DNA of 45,194 nucleotides from Polymyxa betae (Eukaryota; Endomyxa; Phytomyxea; Plasmodiophorida; Plasmodiophoridae): positions 1 to 45,194 of the forward strand of contig RBZT01000597.1 of assembly GCA_003693705.1 (NCBI GenBank), given 5' to 3'. Position 1 is the first letter of the stretch. Every line of letters begins with the position of its first letter. The notes beneath the pieces were generated by a model that saw only the letters and a program-made list of their open reading frames with translations, was not told the DNA's origin and did no database searches. Position numbers and translations under genes: made by a program. Positions 34,076 to 44,957 of the stretch are shown piece by piece.

Positions 34076-35643
34076 ATGTCGGGTGCACCTGTCGCCATGG
34101 TCGCTGAGACGTCAGGCGGCGCCAGCGAGGGTGCCGCCAATGATAGGCCTGCCGTGGTGAAATTCCTGCAGGCCTTGCCTTCGATGGAGCGCCTCGAAGA
34201 CTGCCTTGTCGACGATATTACAGAGCTAATCCAGCATTATCGGCAGAATCCGGTATGATTCCTCTTGTTTTATTCCTTTGGTTCCTTAATATTTTTTCTG
34301 ATCGTTTTTTTAGGGTAAAAGACGTCGAATTGCTTCGGACAAGTCAAACAAGATGATAGAAACTATTCTGTTCACCCACTGGAAACTGATCTATAAATTC
34401 CTCGGGTTATCCCCCGATTTGGTGAATGTCATGCAAACATGCAAGCAGTGGCGTGCCATATCGCTGCCAATGGTTAAGGTTCGCGACATACTGGTGCTGG
34501 TGGGTAACCCAAGAAAATTCGACGCCACCCAAAACGTCCAATACTTCGATATGCTACGAAGGGAATGGATGCCATTTATCAGATTTCATCCCGATTGGGT
34601 TCGTGGCCGTATTAAGGCAAAGTTATCAGCAGTGTATTCGAAAGATCATGGGCTGTATATCCCATCTGATCATTTGCGATGGAATTCTGAGCAGCGCATG
34701 TGGAAACCTGTGAAGAATATCCAATGCGATAGCATGGTCTTTATCGACAACGATATCTACAGCTATCAATGCTTCGATAATTGGGGCTCCGAGCTTTATC
34801 TAGAAATCACGAAGCGCCAAGCCGATGAGCATCTCTCGCCGATCAAGCGAATCGTTCGAGAGCTTGACCCTATCAGTGCCCCATATCGGGTTTCTCAATA
34901 TCAAGGGGCCTGTCTTGTGACGCCGATGCGAAACGGCTCCAGCAAGATTGGTTTCTTCGGCGGTTCTACATTTATCTCCAAAACCAGCTGTTGCTTGTTA
35001 GATCCAGATTCGGAAACCTGGACCGATCTACCAGATCTTCCAATAAGAATTTTCAACAATACTGGAACTTTCTGGAACGGCTGTGTCGTGATTGCGGGAG
35101 GTTCGAGAACAGCGGGTCGCTGGGCGTTCAATAGCAAGGTCTGGATGCTGGATGTGTCAAAGCCCGGTGCAACATGGACGCCGCTTCCAGAAATGCCTCG
35201 TGAGCATGGCCATTGTATGGTGGCGACATTTAACGGCGATCTGGTTGCTCTCATGTCTACAAGCGCCACGAAGCCAGCTGTTTTATATCGATATTCTCCT
35301 GCAGACTACACTTGGGTCCAGCTCTGGAACGAAGTCAACGCTAGCGCGAATTCGAATGTTTCAAAGGATGGGTTTTTGTTATCATGCCCTTATTCGGTGT
35401 TGTTCCCAGATCGACCAACCGAAAGGTCCTTTTCAGATTGTTTCACTAAAAAATCAACCTAAACTTTTTATTAAACTGCGTGAATTTTATGACCCATTTT
35501 CATCGGCCGATAGATGGGCCGATCCTTCATCTCATCGCGTCTCTATCGCCGATTCTGAGCCCCTGGATCGAACCCATCGTTCTATGACCGATCGACAAGC
35601 GACATTATCCAGTATTGGGACCTTGATCGATAAACTCGAACAG
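34076..35643 (+). CDS. F-box/Kelch-repeat protein region
   Basis: Exon 1 is 34076-34252, starting at GCCATGTCGG (an in-frame upstream ATG at 34019 is possible). After a 61-nt intron, exon 2 begins at 34314. Residues about 70-110 resemble an F-box (LIYKFLGLSPDLVNVMQTCK, then QWRAIS), which binds Skp1 in SCF ubiquitin ligases. Kelch-like repeats follow (KIGFFGGSTF, CLLDPDSETWTDLPDLP, GCVVIAGGS, SKVWMLDVSKPGATWTPLP). Two ends are possible. Unspliced, the frame stops at 35462. With a 40-nt intron at 35397-35436 (GTGTTG...TTTCAG) it continues in phase through 35643 to a good donor (CAG-GTAGGG) with no stop. That second model can join in phase to the RING/RCR gene at 35889. Confidence 0.75.
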
Positions 35644-35888
35644 GTAGGGTTTCGCTTTTTTGTACTTTGGCCTTCCTGATTTGTCTGTTTTCATCGACTT
35701 TTTTTCAAGATACTTTTGATAAACAGCTGTCTGTTCTTTCTATCAGTTTCTCCAAGCCTGCTAGAGCAGAAAGGCAGTCATAAAGCTTAACTTGGATCAG
35801 GGTTTCTGTCAGTCGCTTTACGTTTCCAAATTTCTAACCCATTTTGTCTCTCTTGTTTGTTTTGTCATTTCGATCATGTTCGATTTAG

Positions 35889-38388
35889 ACTGCCTGTCGT
35901 CATCGTCTACCGCTTCTGCCGACCACTGTCCAGATCCTGAACGCTTTCCGTGAGCGAGTTAGTGACATCGTTGATCACGCTCGGCAAGGAGGCATGGGCG
36001 AGCCGTCGCCCGCTTCCGCTGGTAGTCAACAGCGCGATTCAAACCGAACCGATGCAGCGAGAAACACTGTTGCGTTAAACGATTTCGATTTTGAGACTCC
36101 CGGCTCGGCTTTCAAACCTTCTTCGTCTGAGAATATTGCTGCTGAAATCGTGAAACTGGATTCGCCACCGGTGTTAGGCGAAGATGCCCAGTTTGAAGCA
36201 TTGCTGGCGAAAGAGTCGACATGCTTGCGATGTAGTCGGGTTGATATGGATTCCATACTTGTTTTGGAGTCCTGCGATCATCGATTCTGTCGAGATTGTC
36301 TCCGTTCAGTTTTGCTTGATGATAAATCTGATTATCAATCTCGAACAACTTGTCCGGATATAGGCAAGCTGGTCAATTTTTCGCTAATTTATTTCAAAAC
36401 AATTGCAAACCGTTTTTGCGAACAGATTTTCATGCTTATGTAATTGTGTTAATAGCAACTAATTCTCTATTTCAAGGTTGCCAAACAATCATTCCAGCTT
36501 GCATTTGTCGCAAGATTTTGCACCCTTTCGAATACCAAGCTCTGGAAGATGCTAGTATCGAAGCTGTCCTTTGCAGCAGCGCCTATATTCGATGCCCTTC
36601 ATGCAACGAACGATTCGAGAAGCAGCCGGGTAAGATCCTCGGCCCCGAACAAGATGCCGTCCGTTCATTGGATGGCTCTCGCATGAGTTGGGCCGCTCTA
36701 AAGCACCGAGCATTACATCGATTCCGTTGCCATTGTGGCGTCGATTTCTGCGATTCGTGTGGCTCGAATCCCTATCATAACGGTTTCAACTGCGAGAGCT
36801 ACAAGGCGTATTCGGCGTCCCAGTTCTGTCGCTTCTGCCATGCGGTGATCGGGAGACAGATTCTGCCGAAGTTCGGGCTTCTGACATTCATGCTCTCACG
36901 ACTTCTGACGTTGGGCGTCAGATCTTCTCCGGTCGCCGACGTTTGCGGCAATGCTGACTGCATCGCCAAGTCCAATGAGATCTGCACGAAGGTTCTGCCG
37001 TGCTCCCATCCTTGTTCTGGGATCGCCCGTGAATCGAAGTGCTTGCGCTGTTTGAAGTGTCCTGACAAAGATAATAATGTAGTTTCTGTGAGTTACAGGT
37101 TTATGAATGTATTATTTTTGCTTTCATGCCGTTCGCGTTTATCCAACTTTCGTATTTGTTGAGAGAAAACTAAATGGTTGCTCGTTTTAGGAGGAGTTTT
37201 GTAACATTTGCTGGGTCGAAAGCCTCGGTTCAGCTCCCTGTATTGAACTAGAATGTGGCCATATTTTCCATAGTGCCTGTATGCGAAAGAAATTAGAGAA
37301 TCGGTATCGCTTTTGCGCCTTATTCTTTCTTGATGCTCTGACATATCCCATAGATGGCCTGGGTCTCGAATCTCGTTCGGTTTCCTGTCATGTCCACTTT
37401 GTCAAAAAACAGTTGCTCATTCGAGCGTGAACGCAATCATTCGTACACACCAAAAACTGAGAAAAGACGTCACTGTATTCATTGCTTCTGTGTTTTCTAT
37501 AACGTTTGGCTGTTTCATACTTGACCAGCCTCGGGCTTGTTCTCCCATTTGCCAAGATATTTTATGAATATGGTTTGCTGCCAGGCGCTGGCGGTGAAAA
37601 GGCTGCGTGTAGAGCAACTAACGGAACACGAAAAAATCACGTCTCCCAGCTCCCGCTATTTCAGAAAGCCGGAAGCGTTCGCTCTAGATACGTTCGCTTT
37701 TTATCAGTGTTTCAAGTGCCAGGTCAGTGTTGGTTTCTGTTCGCTGTCTTCGATTCAGACCCTTTACAGAAACCCTATTTTGGCGGCAAGCGAGAATGTG
37801 GCGATATGGTTGGATTGAATGCAGAACAGGTATCTTATTTGAACGGCTATGTCGTTTTGTCGATATAATTGGTATTAGTTTGATGCCTCCGAATTGCTCT
37901 GTGCCAAGTGTGCCGGATCGCCATCGAGCTGCTCCAAGCATGGTCCTAATTACATGTATTCTGTGCTAGCCGATGTCGCCAAACGATCTAATCTTTGTAT
38001 CCAGAGAGTATAAGTGCCGTTATTGCTGTCATGTTGCGGTTTGGTTCTGTTGGGGTGCGCTGATTCGAAATCTCAACTGATACTGACATTAGCATTATTA
38101 GGCAATACACATTTCTGTGATAAATGTCATGGTTTGCGGCCAACCACATTCCCAGCATGTCCTGGACCGACACGCTGTCCGCTTGGCGTCGATCATCCGC
38201 CCAATGGCAAGGAGTTCTCGTTGGGCTGTGCATTATGTCGTCGAGGTCGGGAGCGCCCCGAACCGCCGCCCAGCGCCTCGCCGCCTGTTAGGACCAGGCC
38301 GAGAAGAGACGTCATCGATCTCTCCAAGGACGAACGGCCACGTCGTCCTCGACTGCAAGAGCGAAGAGAAATCATTGAGCTGGAGTAG
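35889..38388 (+). CDS. RING1-IBR protein with MYCBP2-type RING-Cys-relay E3 domain
   Basis: Exons 35889-36363, 36477-37087, 37191-37303, 37354-37474, 37585-37722, 37770-37829, 37879-37955, 38005-38054 and 38102-38388 join in phase to 643 codons including the stop if read from 35889. ATG 35994, giving 608 aa, is the first in-exon start. Order: RING1 (CLRC, CDHRFCRDC, CPDIGCQTII), IBR (CPSCNERF, FRCHCGVDFCDSCG), a C/H-rich segment (VCGNADC), RING-H2 (EEFCNIC, LECGHIFHSAC, ENRWPGSRISFGFLSCPLC), then the tandem-cysteine domain (YQCFKCQKPYFGGKREC, YKCRYCCHVAVWFCWG, NTHFCDKCH, CPLGVDHPPNGKEFSLGCAL). Both cysteines equivalent to MYCBP2 C4520 and C4572 and the catalytic His are kept. No Rcat-like domain is seen. 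MYCBP2 relays ubiquitin between these cysteines to Ser/Thr. Intron 1 is GC-AG. Confidence 0.9.
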
Positions 38389-39100
38389 GCTCACATTGAT
38401 CTCATTTGTTACGTGCATCATCTAATAAGTATTGAACCAACATTTAATATCGTGATCCCTTTTCGAGCATTGCATTACAAGCTCAAGAAGATCTGTGGAA
38501 AGCAAGGCATTCGCCTGCTTTTTATTATCATGCCGGAGAAGGGGTTGTAGACGGGTCTAAGCAGGCTCTTCCCTCGTGAAGGTGGTCATGCGCGACACCG
38601 GCAAACCGTTCAAGGCGAACCTGGGCGAACGCGCTCTTTACAACTTGAAATTTGACGGTCGTATTCGTGATTCTGTCGAGCGTCAGTATTAGCGCCTCAC
38701 GTTAAATGTTCTCATCGCTGGGTCGTGGTCGGCTATCACGAGACTCGCGATTTGCCGACTGACAAAATCTGTCACTGAGAACTGAGAAAAGCTGATTACA
38801 TCGCCCTCTTTGATTTGCAGACGAATGCATTTGTTTTCAATTCTATGTAGCCATACCTTATACACTGATATATTTTTGTATGCAGAGATTCGTAGGCGAG
38901 GTATTCACAAAGCAGATGCTGGGAACTCGCGCCGCGAACTTCAAAGCTTGTAACGATATCTTAAAATTCATCAAGAAAAGTTGTGACACTGATTTGGAAT
39001 CTGCAGAAGCATCAGCTGTACGACGAAACCCAGTACGACAAAACGTTATATCGGCTTTATGGGTTCTTATCCAGGGTACCAAATAAAAAATGATGTCTAC
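38389..39100 (+). other. Coding-like fragments, unresolved small gene
   Basis: Several plus-strand pieces read like exons. One at about 38455-38550 gives PFRALHYKLKKICGKQG and RLLFIIMPEKG. One at about 38580-38692 gives DTGKPFKANLGERALYNL before a stop. One near 39010-39085 gives KHQLYDETQYDKTLYRLYGF before a stop. They lie in different frames and I could not chain them with convincing splice sites. The family is not recognised. This could be a small intron-rich gene or a decayed copy. Confidence 0.25.
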
Positions 39101-39365
39101 TAACTGAATTTTGGCCTTTTATCTATTTGAAGCTATGCGGAATCGATTTTAACCTTGAACGAGCTTTTTTTATTTTTGAATTACGGCTTTAACCTTTGCT
39201 TGCGGCCAAGTTAAATGGGTAGTTATTCAGAATACCGTATTTGATGTATTTAACCGATGATTTCTACTTTTCAGATTCCTTAATTTGTATTGCATACGTT
39301 TAGTGTTTACAGTTAATCTGTACAATACATGTTATTCATATAAATTTTAGTTATTTTAATTATTA

Positions 39366-41180
39366 TTATAGTAAAATGTGGATAAGATAGTGCTTGAAGT
39401 CCTTCCAGGGGCTGTTCTTCTTGTTTAGCGCCTGCTCCCTGTTATCGATGTCCTTCAGGCACTTTTTCTTGATGCCGTGCAGGCTGTCCCTTCCTCCGGC
39501 AGGAATTTCAAGCCTGGCCATCTCTCTCATCACTAAATGGCGATCAGCAATTGGTTACCAGCAGAATGGGGGAATTTACAGAGCAGAGTGCTGAAAACTT
39601 GCACCTGCATGTCCTTTCCGTCTTCCGCGTCGATGAGAGTTTGGCCGGCGGTCCCCGAGATTTGTTTCGAAGCCAGAGCTTTCAGTTCCTGCCTGCGAAT
39701 GCCGTCAAATATGGAACTCAAAAATGTTAACATTTTAATACAGGTGTGCTGGGACATTTTCGTCGAACCTGAAGTCTCGCAGAGCCGAAAATTCTTCCAA
39801 TGGAACTATTTCACTGAGAAAAAAAGCATCAGACGTTAGGGTAGGAAATAAAAATCAGTCTTACATATCATGCCAGTCGATTCCTTCGAATCGGACCTGG
39901 ATTCTGGTATCTATCGCATCTTTGACGTCTTGTATCAAGAACTGACTTGTGTAAAACGAAGGATATAATAAATAAGGTGTAAGAATAAGAAGATTAGCGA
40001 GAAAGAAGAACAGGAAGAGCGGCGCGAGACTAAGAAGAAACGAGACGAGATAGTTGATTCAAGAACGGCGTTGACCGAACTGAGCTAGCTCTAGTTCGGT
40101 CGCGCTGCACAGGCTCTGTATTATCATGTAGTCGCAGGAATGCAGTTTCTGAAGGAAGCGGCTGCGCCTGCACGCAATCACGACATCTTGTAGCCAGCGA
40201 CTAAGGTAGCCTTCAGCGCCTCATCATCGACGATGGAGCGCTTTTGTACACAGTCGAAGACGCACGAACTGTCAACAAACTCTACCTTGCGCCCGTGTTT
40301 TTGGCGGTTGTTAGGCGCTAGGAGTACCGCATTTGGACGCTGGGCAGCCCCCATCTCGATCTGAGTCAGCAACAAAACCTTATATTCACTGGATCCGATG
40401 GTTTCTTCACTCAGATGAGCGAAGTAGATTGGGACCAGCTGTATCATATCTTGAAACTCCATCTCGATGCCTCTGGATGCCCGAACAGGAGTCCAAAGGC
40501 ATCGAAACTGCCGCTGCTCCCATCATATCGAGCTCGACCAGATCCGGCGCAATGTACCTATTATATCGCTCAAATATGAATTTGCATCAAAACAATAAAT
40601 GCTAAACCTGAATCTGGTTCGCTCAGAATGATTTGTCTGATTCCAGCGTATAAGATTCGTTTTCTTGAACAGTCATCATTTCCAGTTTGACTTCCACTCC
40701 GATGATCTCGAGAGCATGCATTATCAACCCTGATATATACCAATCTCGGTTCGGGACTGCGTGCTTTGGAGGCGATGGCGGTAGTCGTCAATCAATTCAC
40801 GATCATGCAGTAGACAGCGGTTTAGAAATCCAGAGATCTGCACCATGCTGTCAACAAACAGTGCTTGGAATTTCAGGCGCCGCATTTCCTAAGAAAATTA
40901 TCGATATAATTCAACTAGTTGACCAATTGATAGAGCGAACTCATTTGCCACCACGACGATTTTTGTGATGCGGCAAGCGCTGGGCAAGGTAAAATAGAAA
41001 TTGGAAGGTTTGGAAAACAGCTCGTTTTCGTGCTGCAAACGGTCTTCGTTGCCTTTTTCAATACATTGTCCAAATTGATCGATCTGATAGGTAACGTTGT
41101 GGCAAATCCAGTTTTGCGCTTGCCGTTCAGTTTCAATCTCCTGCAACCATCATAGGTTGAGCCGTTTTCTAGTTGCAAAC
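39366..41180 (-). other. Unresolved minus-strand multi-exon gene
   Basis: Coding-like minus-strand segments include MREMARLEIPAGGRDSLHGI and following charged sequence, ending in a stop at 39366-39368. Others are FDGIRRQELKALASKQISGT (about 39640-39720), IQLVPIYFAHLSEETIGSSE (about 40390-40450), HALEIIGVEVKLEMMTVQEN (about 40650-40730) and EIETERQAQNWICHNVTYQI (about 41080-41140). Stops between them mean introns or decay. I could not build one phased model and do not recognise the family. The gene may be intact. Confidence 0.3.
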
Positions 41181-41229
41181 AATGAACAGCATCCTAGATG
41201 TTGCTGTCCATTGGGTGCATGATTACATT

Positions 41230-42060
41230 TTCGATGCCCCCAAACCGGTAACTTCTGAAATGATGACCTGGTACTGATGAGTAAGGCAGGCGCAATAACG
41301 TTACGAAATCGTAAATGTTACGTCTGGGACGTCCCCAACCAGGATATCATAATAGGAAGAGACCTATTGTTAGAAATTGGCATCACACCTGAGCAAGCTC
41401 TTGAGGTGTTAATTGCATGGAAAAACTAGATTACCTGCTACCAGTTTTGGGAGAGGATAGAGAGCCATGTCGGCTGTAAACCGACGACAAAAAAATTTAG
41501 TCTCAATGTTCAATCTTGATAAGAATATGGCGAAGCACACCTCTGCGAAACTTACTCGATGGGGGTATGGATATTTCGACCTTCAACTATAGAATTGAGC
41601 ACATTCGCGATACTTGGGCTGATTTGATGACCCGATGAGGCGCCCCAGTAATAAATTGAATGGTTAGAAAAGTCAATGTGGAATCGAAGATACCTTCAAC
41701 TTTACATATCAGGCCGCTTCAGCGTGCTGACTTTGAATGGCCGAATGTAGAAGCGGTTGCATCATCACAAGGTCAACATCAAACATGCTCGGGTCGGAAG
41801 AAAAACGATGGTTTATATATTGACAGGAAAGAGCGGATAATCATTCCTGACGATGATGGATATCTACGTCTGAGATTAGCGATCATTGGTGGAAATAGTG
41901 GACACGTTGGAACAACGGAGAGCTTGAACTTGATACAATCTGTTTTCGTTTGGAAGTTAATGAGAAAAAAGATGTGACAAATATTGCAAGCAACTGTCTA
42001 CACTGTCTCCAATGTAGAGGAGGTAAGAGAGTTCCACGCCCTCTCGGCGAACAAGGGGGT
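41230..42060 (+). mobile_element. Ty3/Gypsy-like retroelement relic
   Basis: Plus-strand pieces follow the pol order of a Gypsy element but are shortened and interrupted. Around 41315-41430 is a protease-end-like segment (VPNQDIIIGRDLLLEIGITP). Around 41550-41640 is an RNase H-end-like LTRWG and FNYRIEHI segment. Around 41810-41990 is the integrase zinc-finger region (DGYLRLRLAIIGGNSGHVGT, VWKLMRKKM, then C..C). Stops and frame changes separate them, and reverse transcriptase, Gag, long terminal repeats and the integrase core are not seen. This is an internally deleted remnant with no coding capacity. Confidence 0.55.
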
Positions 42061-42087
42061 ATCAAAGTTGGCGTTTAGGAGAATTTC

Positions 42088-42182
42088 AAAAGCGCTTTTA
42101 AAATTTAACGTGGCATCGGTTTAAAAGCGCTTTTTAATCTTAGAAACACCTCGGGAGATGCTTTTAAATTTTAAAGCGCTTT
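42088..42182. repeat. Three palindromic AAAGCGCTTT units
   Basis: Copies lie at 42088-42099 (AAAAGCGCTTTT), 42123-42134 (AAAAGCGCTTTT) and 42173-42182 (AAAGCGCTTT), about 35 and 50 bp apart and each flanked by further A/T runs. They sit between the Gypsy relic and the Harbinger element. Confidence 0.8.
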
Positions 42183-42281
42183 TAAAGTGGAGGCCACGCA
42201 AACTTGCGAAAAAAATCGGAAAAATACCGATTTTTCACAGACTTAGAGCATCAACAGCAAAGTTAAAAGCACTTTTAGAGT

Positions 42282-42296
42282 AAGTACAGCGGTGTG
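42282..42296 (+). repeat. Left inverted-repeat block of Harbinger element
   Basis: AAGTACAGCGGTGTG, exact reverse complement of 44886-44900. Confidence 0.9.
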
Positions 42297-42418
42297 TGCT
42301 AAATTCCGTGAGGTATAACCTCAATAGCACACAAAATAGCGTATGAAAAAGTGCGGGAGGCTAGAAGCTCCCAGCGGTGCCTGCAGGTCCCTTCTGTGTG
42401 CTATACTGATTCTTCAAA

Positions 42419-43826
42419 ATGTCGGTTTCCCAGCAGCAGATGCTGGCGCTCTTTGCTCAGTATACAATGGTGTTGGCCCAGGAATGTGAGGCGGAGCTTC
42501 CCTCATGTTCATCCAGCTCTGACGACAGCGATGAAGACCTCTTCATCGATATTCGACCTCGGAAAAAACGCATTCCGAATCGAAATAGGAAACGAGTTTT
42601 GTATTCGAAACTTTTACTGGATGATTATTGGGGACCACAACCAATTTATTCAGAAGAGCAGTTCCGCACCCGTTTTCGGATGCTTCTGGAACTTTTCGAT
42701 ATAATAGAAAAATAATTAACGTTACGAAACAATTATTTTGTTCAGAAACGTGACTGCACTGGACTTCTAGGATTTACAGCCAAGCAAAAGATTGCTTGTA
42801 GTATCAGGACTTTAACAAGTGGCGGTTCTTCAGAAGAGATGGACGACAAGTTCAGGATGGGCAAGTCTACGACCCTCTTAACTTTGAAATTGTTTTGTGA
42901 AGCCATTTGCGACATTTTTGCTAACTCGCTACGTCACCCAACTGTCGCCGATATTGACCGTCTTCTGGATGAGAGTAATTCTCAGGGATGGCCTGGGTGT
43001 CTCGGTAGCATCGACTGCATGCAATGGCAATGGAAAAATTGCCCAAGCGCATAGTCGGGCCAATTTAAGGGGAAGGAGGGATCACCCACTATCGTTCTAG
43101 AGGCCATTGCTGACTCAAAAATTGCCGATTTTGGCATTTCTTTTTCGGCGTTCCTGGTTCCTTGAACGACATCAACGTTCTTCAACGGTTATTTAATATT
43201 TTTGAGAACGCTACTCCTGAAATATCATTTTAGGTCCGACCTGTTCCACCAAGCAATGAACGGAGAATCTCCTCGGGTCAAATTTACAGTTAACGGTAAT
43301 GAATACTCTCAAGGGTATTGGTTAGCCGATGGGATCTACCCTACCTATCAATGCTTTGTGAAAAGCATCCCGGGTGCCCAATATATGAAAACAAAAGATT
43401 TCAACAAAAACCAGGAAAACAAGCGGAAAGACATTGAACGGGCCTTCGGAATCCTTCAGCGACGGTTCCATATTCTTACAAAACCGTGTGAATTATGGGA
43501 CCGGGATGCCATTAAAATGGTCATAAAGACCTGCGTCATATTGCACAATATGATCAACGATTTGAGATCGTATGCAGTTTCGTTTTGATGTCTCGGATCC
43601 TCGTTCACACTTTTGTACACAGGAAAATGGAATCGATCCAAATTACATTGAACATCGCGATTATGAACCTGAGCATGGCTTCATCGTCTGTCAAAGAGAT
43701 CCTGATGAACTTATGACTTACAGTGATCGTCGTCAAATAATGAGGGAGCTTACCTCGTCCGAAGAACATGCTCGGCTACACAAAGATCTAATCGAGCATC
43801 AGAGGGCAATGAAGGGTGAGCAATGA
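42419..43826 (+). pseudogene. Harbinger DDE transposase, broken
   Basis: The frame starts at ATG 42419. A first exon encodes an acidic N-terminus and DDYWGPQPIYSEEQFRTRFR, and ends near 42715 before an intron-like gap. The next part holds GCLGSIDCMQWQWKNCPSA, containing the first catalytic Asp. It ends in TAG at 43052-43054, where family members carry a Trp codon. Later blocks are GVPGSLNDINVLQRLF (second Asp) and YWLADGIYPTYQCFVK, with DIERAFGILQRRF (Glu). A one-base deletion in the A-run near 43120 separates the first and second blocks, and another frame change lies near 43580 before a C-terminal helix ending at 43826. All three catalytic residues survive but the frame does not, so the copy is non-autonomous unless recoded. 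Confidence 0.8.
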
Positions 43827-43852
43827 CTGTCTGATTTTATCCATTTCAAAAA

Positions 43853-44686
43853 TTAAATGTCGGAAGCTGCAGTCTCATTCTGCTTCACTCCCTGTTGGAA
43901 AATGGATCGCATCATTGCTTTAATTTCCGCCATATCCTCCATAATTCGCTTACATTTTTCTTCAGTAGCAACAGCGGCTTGGGTTTGCGCTTCATATTGG
44001 GCCAGCTTGGCCGCTTTGATCTCTGCAAGGTCAGTATCAAACGCTAATCGTTTGGCTTTTTTACGACCGATTGGATGCGAGGGTTTTGCAGACTTGATGG
44101 TCGCAGGTGAAGGGTCAGGTTTGTTACCTTGCGGATCTGCAGAGGCAACTGATTCAGAGAATACGATTTTTTGGTTTTCAGGTTCTAAAGGGTCCAACGA
44201 AAACTTCGGAATCGCCTTCAGCAAGTTCCAGCACGCTTCATGAGTAAATTTAGAAGGAAAATCCGTAGAGTCAGCAATTAGTTTCTTTGCCTCGTCGACA
44301 TACATTTGGTCAGACCAGCCTGATCGTGTTCGAGAGTAAGCTTGTCCCAAGCATCCGACAAATTTTAGAACATCTTTTTGTATTGTCTATTAAATATTGA
44401 ATGTTTTCACTTAAAAAAAAACAGCAGATGAAAGCAACCTTGTTGAACCGTGCTGTCAAAGATTTGATTGATCTATAACAAGGATCGGTTTCCGGCTTAT
44501 CGCCATCAAATAGGTTGCCGATTCTCTCCCAGAAAATTTCCTTTTTCTGGTTATCCGCAGTGATTGGGTCTTGGGAAACCGACATCCAAGCGCGACAAAG
44601 ACGTTGATCTTCATCCAATGTAAAACCACTGCCCGCTTCTTGCTGACGGCAGAAGGAATCTCGCTGGGAACTGATGCAGAAGTCAT
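43853..44686 (-). CDS. Harbinger ORF1, Myb/SANT-like DNA-binding protein
   Basis: Two exons, about 44618-44439 and 44386-43853, are joined by a 52-nt intron (GTTGCT...AATAG). The first holds a trihelix like plant PIF ORF1 and NAM-associated proteins (DEDQRLCRAWMSVSQDP, EIFWERIGNLFD). Across the junction the frame reads FNK-TIQKDVLKFVGCLGQAY. The C-terminal half has a basic patch (GRKKAKRLAF) and a long helix (AEIKAAKLAQYEAQTQ) that may dimerise. ORF1 proteins help import the transposase and bind element ends. The start is unclear: ATG 44686 is one frame off from the SANT part, so there is a frameshift or another exon. Confidence 0.7.
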
Positions 44687-44885
44687 ATCAAGGACCTAGA
44701 CAATGGAGAGAGATAGACAGGGAGAAAGAAATGGAGATGATAGATGTTTATTCCGTGCGTCATCCGATGCGCCAAATTTGGCGCACGAGAAAGCGCAGGA
44801 GCAAAATAGCGCATTGAATACCTCACGACTGGAAAACTGAAAAAAAAGCGCAGCGCTATTGCGCGGCCTTCTTAGCTCATAAACG

Positions 44886-44900
44886 CACACCGCTGTACTT
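44886..44900 (-). repeat. Right inverted-repeat block of Harbinger element
   Basis: CACACCGCTGTACTT, exact reverse complement of 42282-42296. Confidence 0.9.
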
Positions 44901-44957
44901 GCTCTTAAACCTTTAAAAGCAGACGTTCAAAGCTACTGAAAGCGCATGTTTGTGTAA

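Larger units (their letters stand above)
42246..44957. mobile_element. PIF/Harbinger DNA transposon
   Basis: The element carries a DDE transposase on the plus strand and a Myb/SANT-like ORF1 on the minus strand, the two-gene set of PIF/Harbinger elements. The ORFs converge and their stops are under 30 bp apart. A 15-bp inverted repeat (AAGTACAGCGGTGTG) occurs at 42282-42296 and, inverted, at 44886-44900. CGTGAGGTAT also recurs in inverted order just inside. The exact ends are uncertain: a TTA at 42243-42245 and a TAA near 44958 would fit the 3-bp target duplication of this superfamily, but outermost bases match poorly. Confidence 0.75.
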
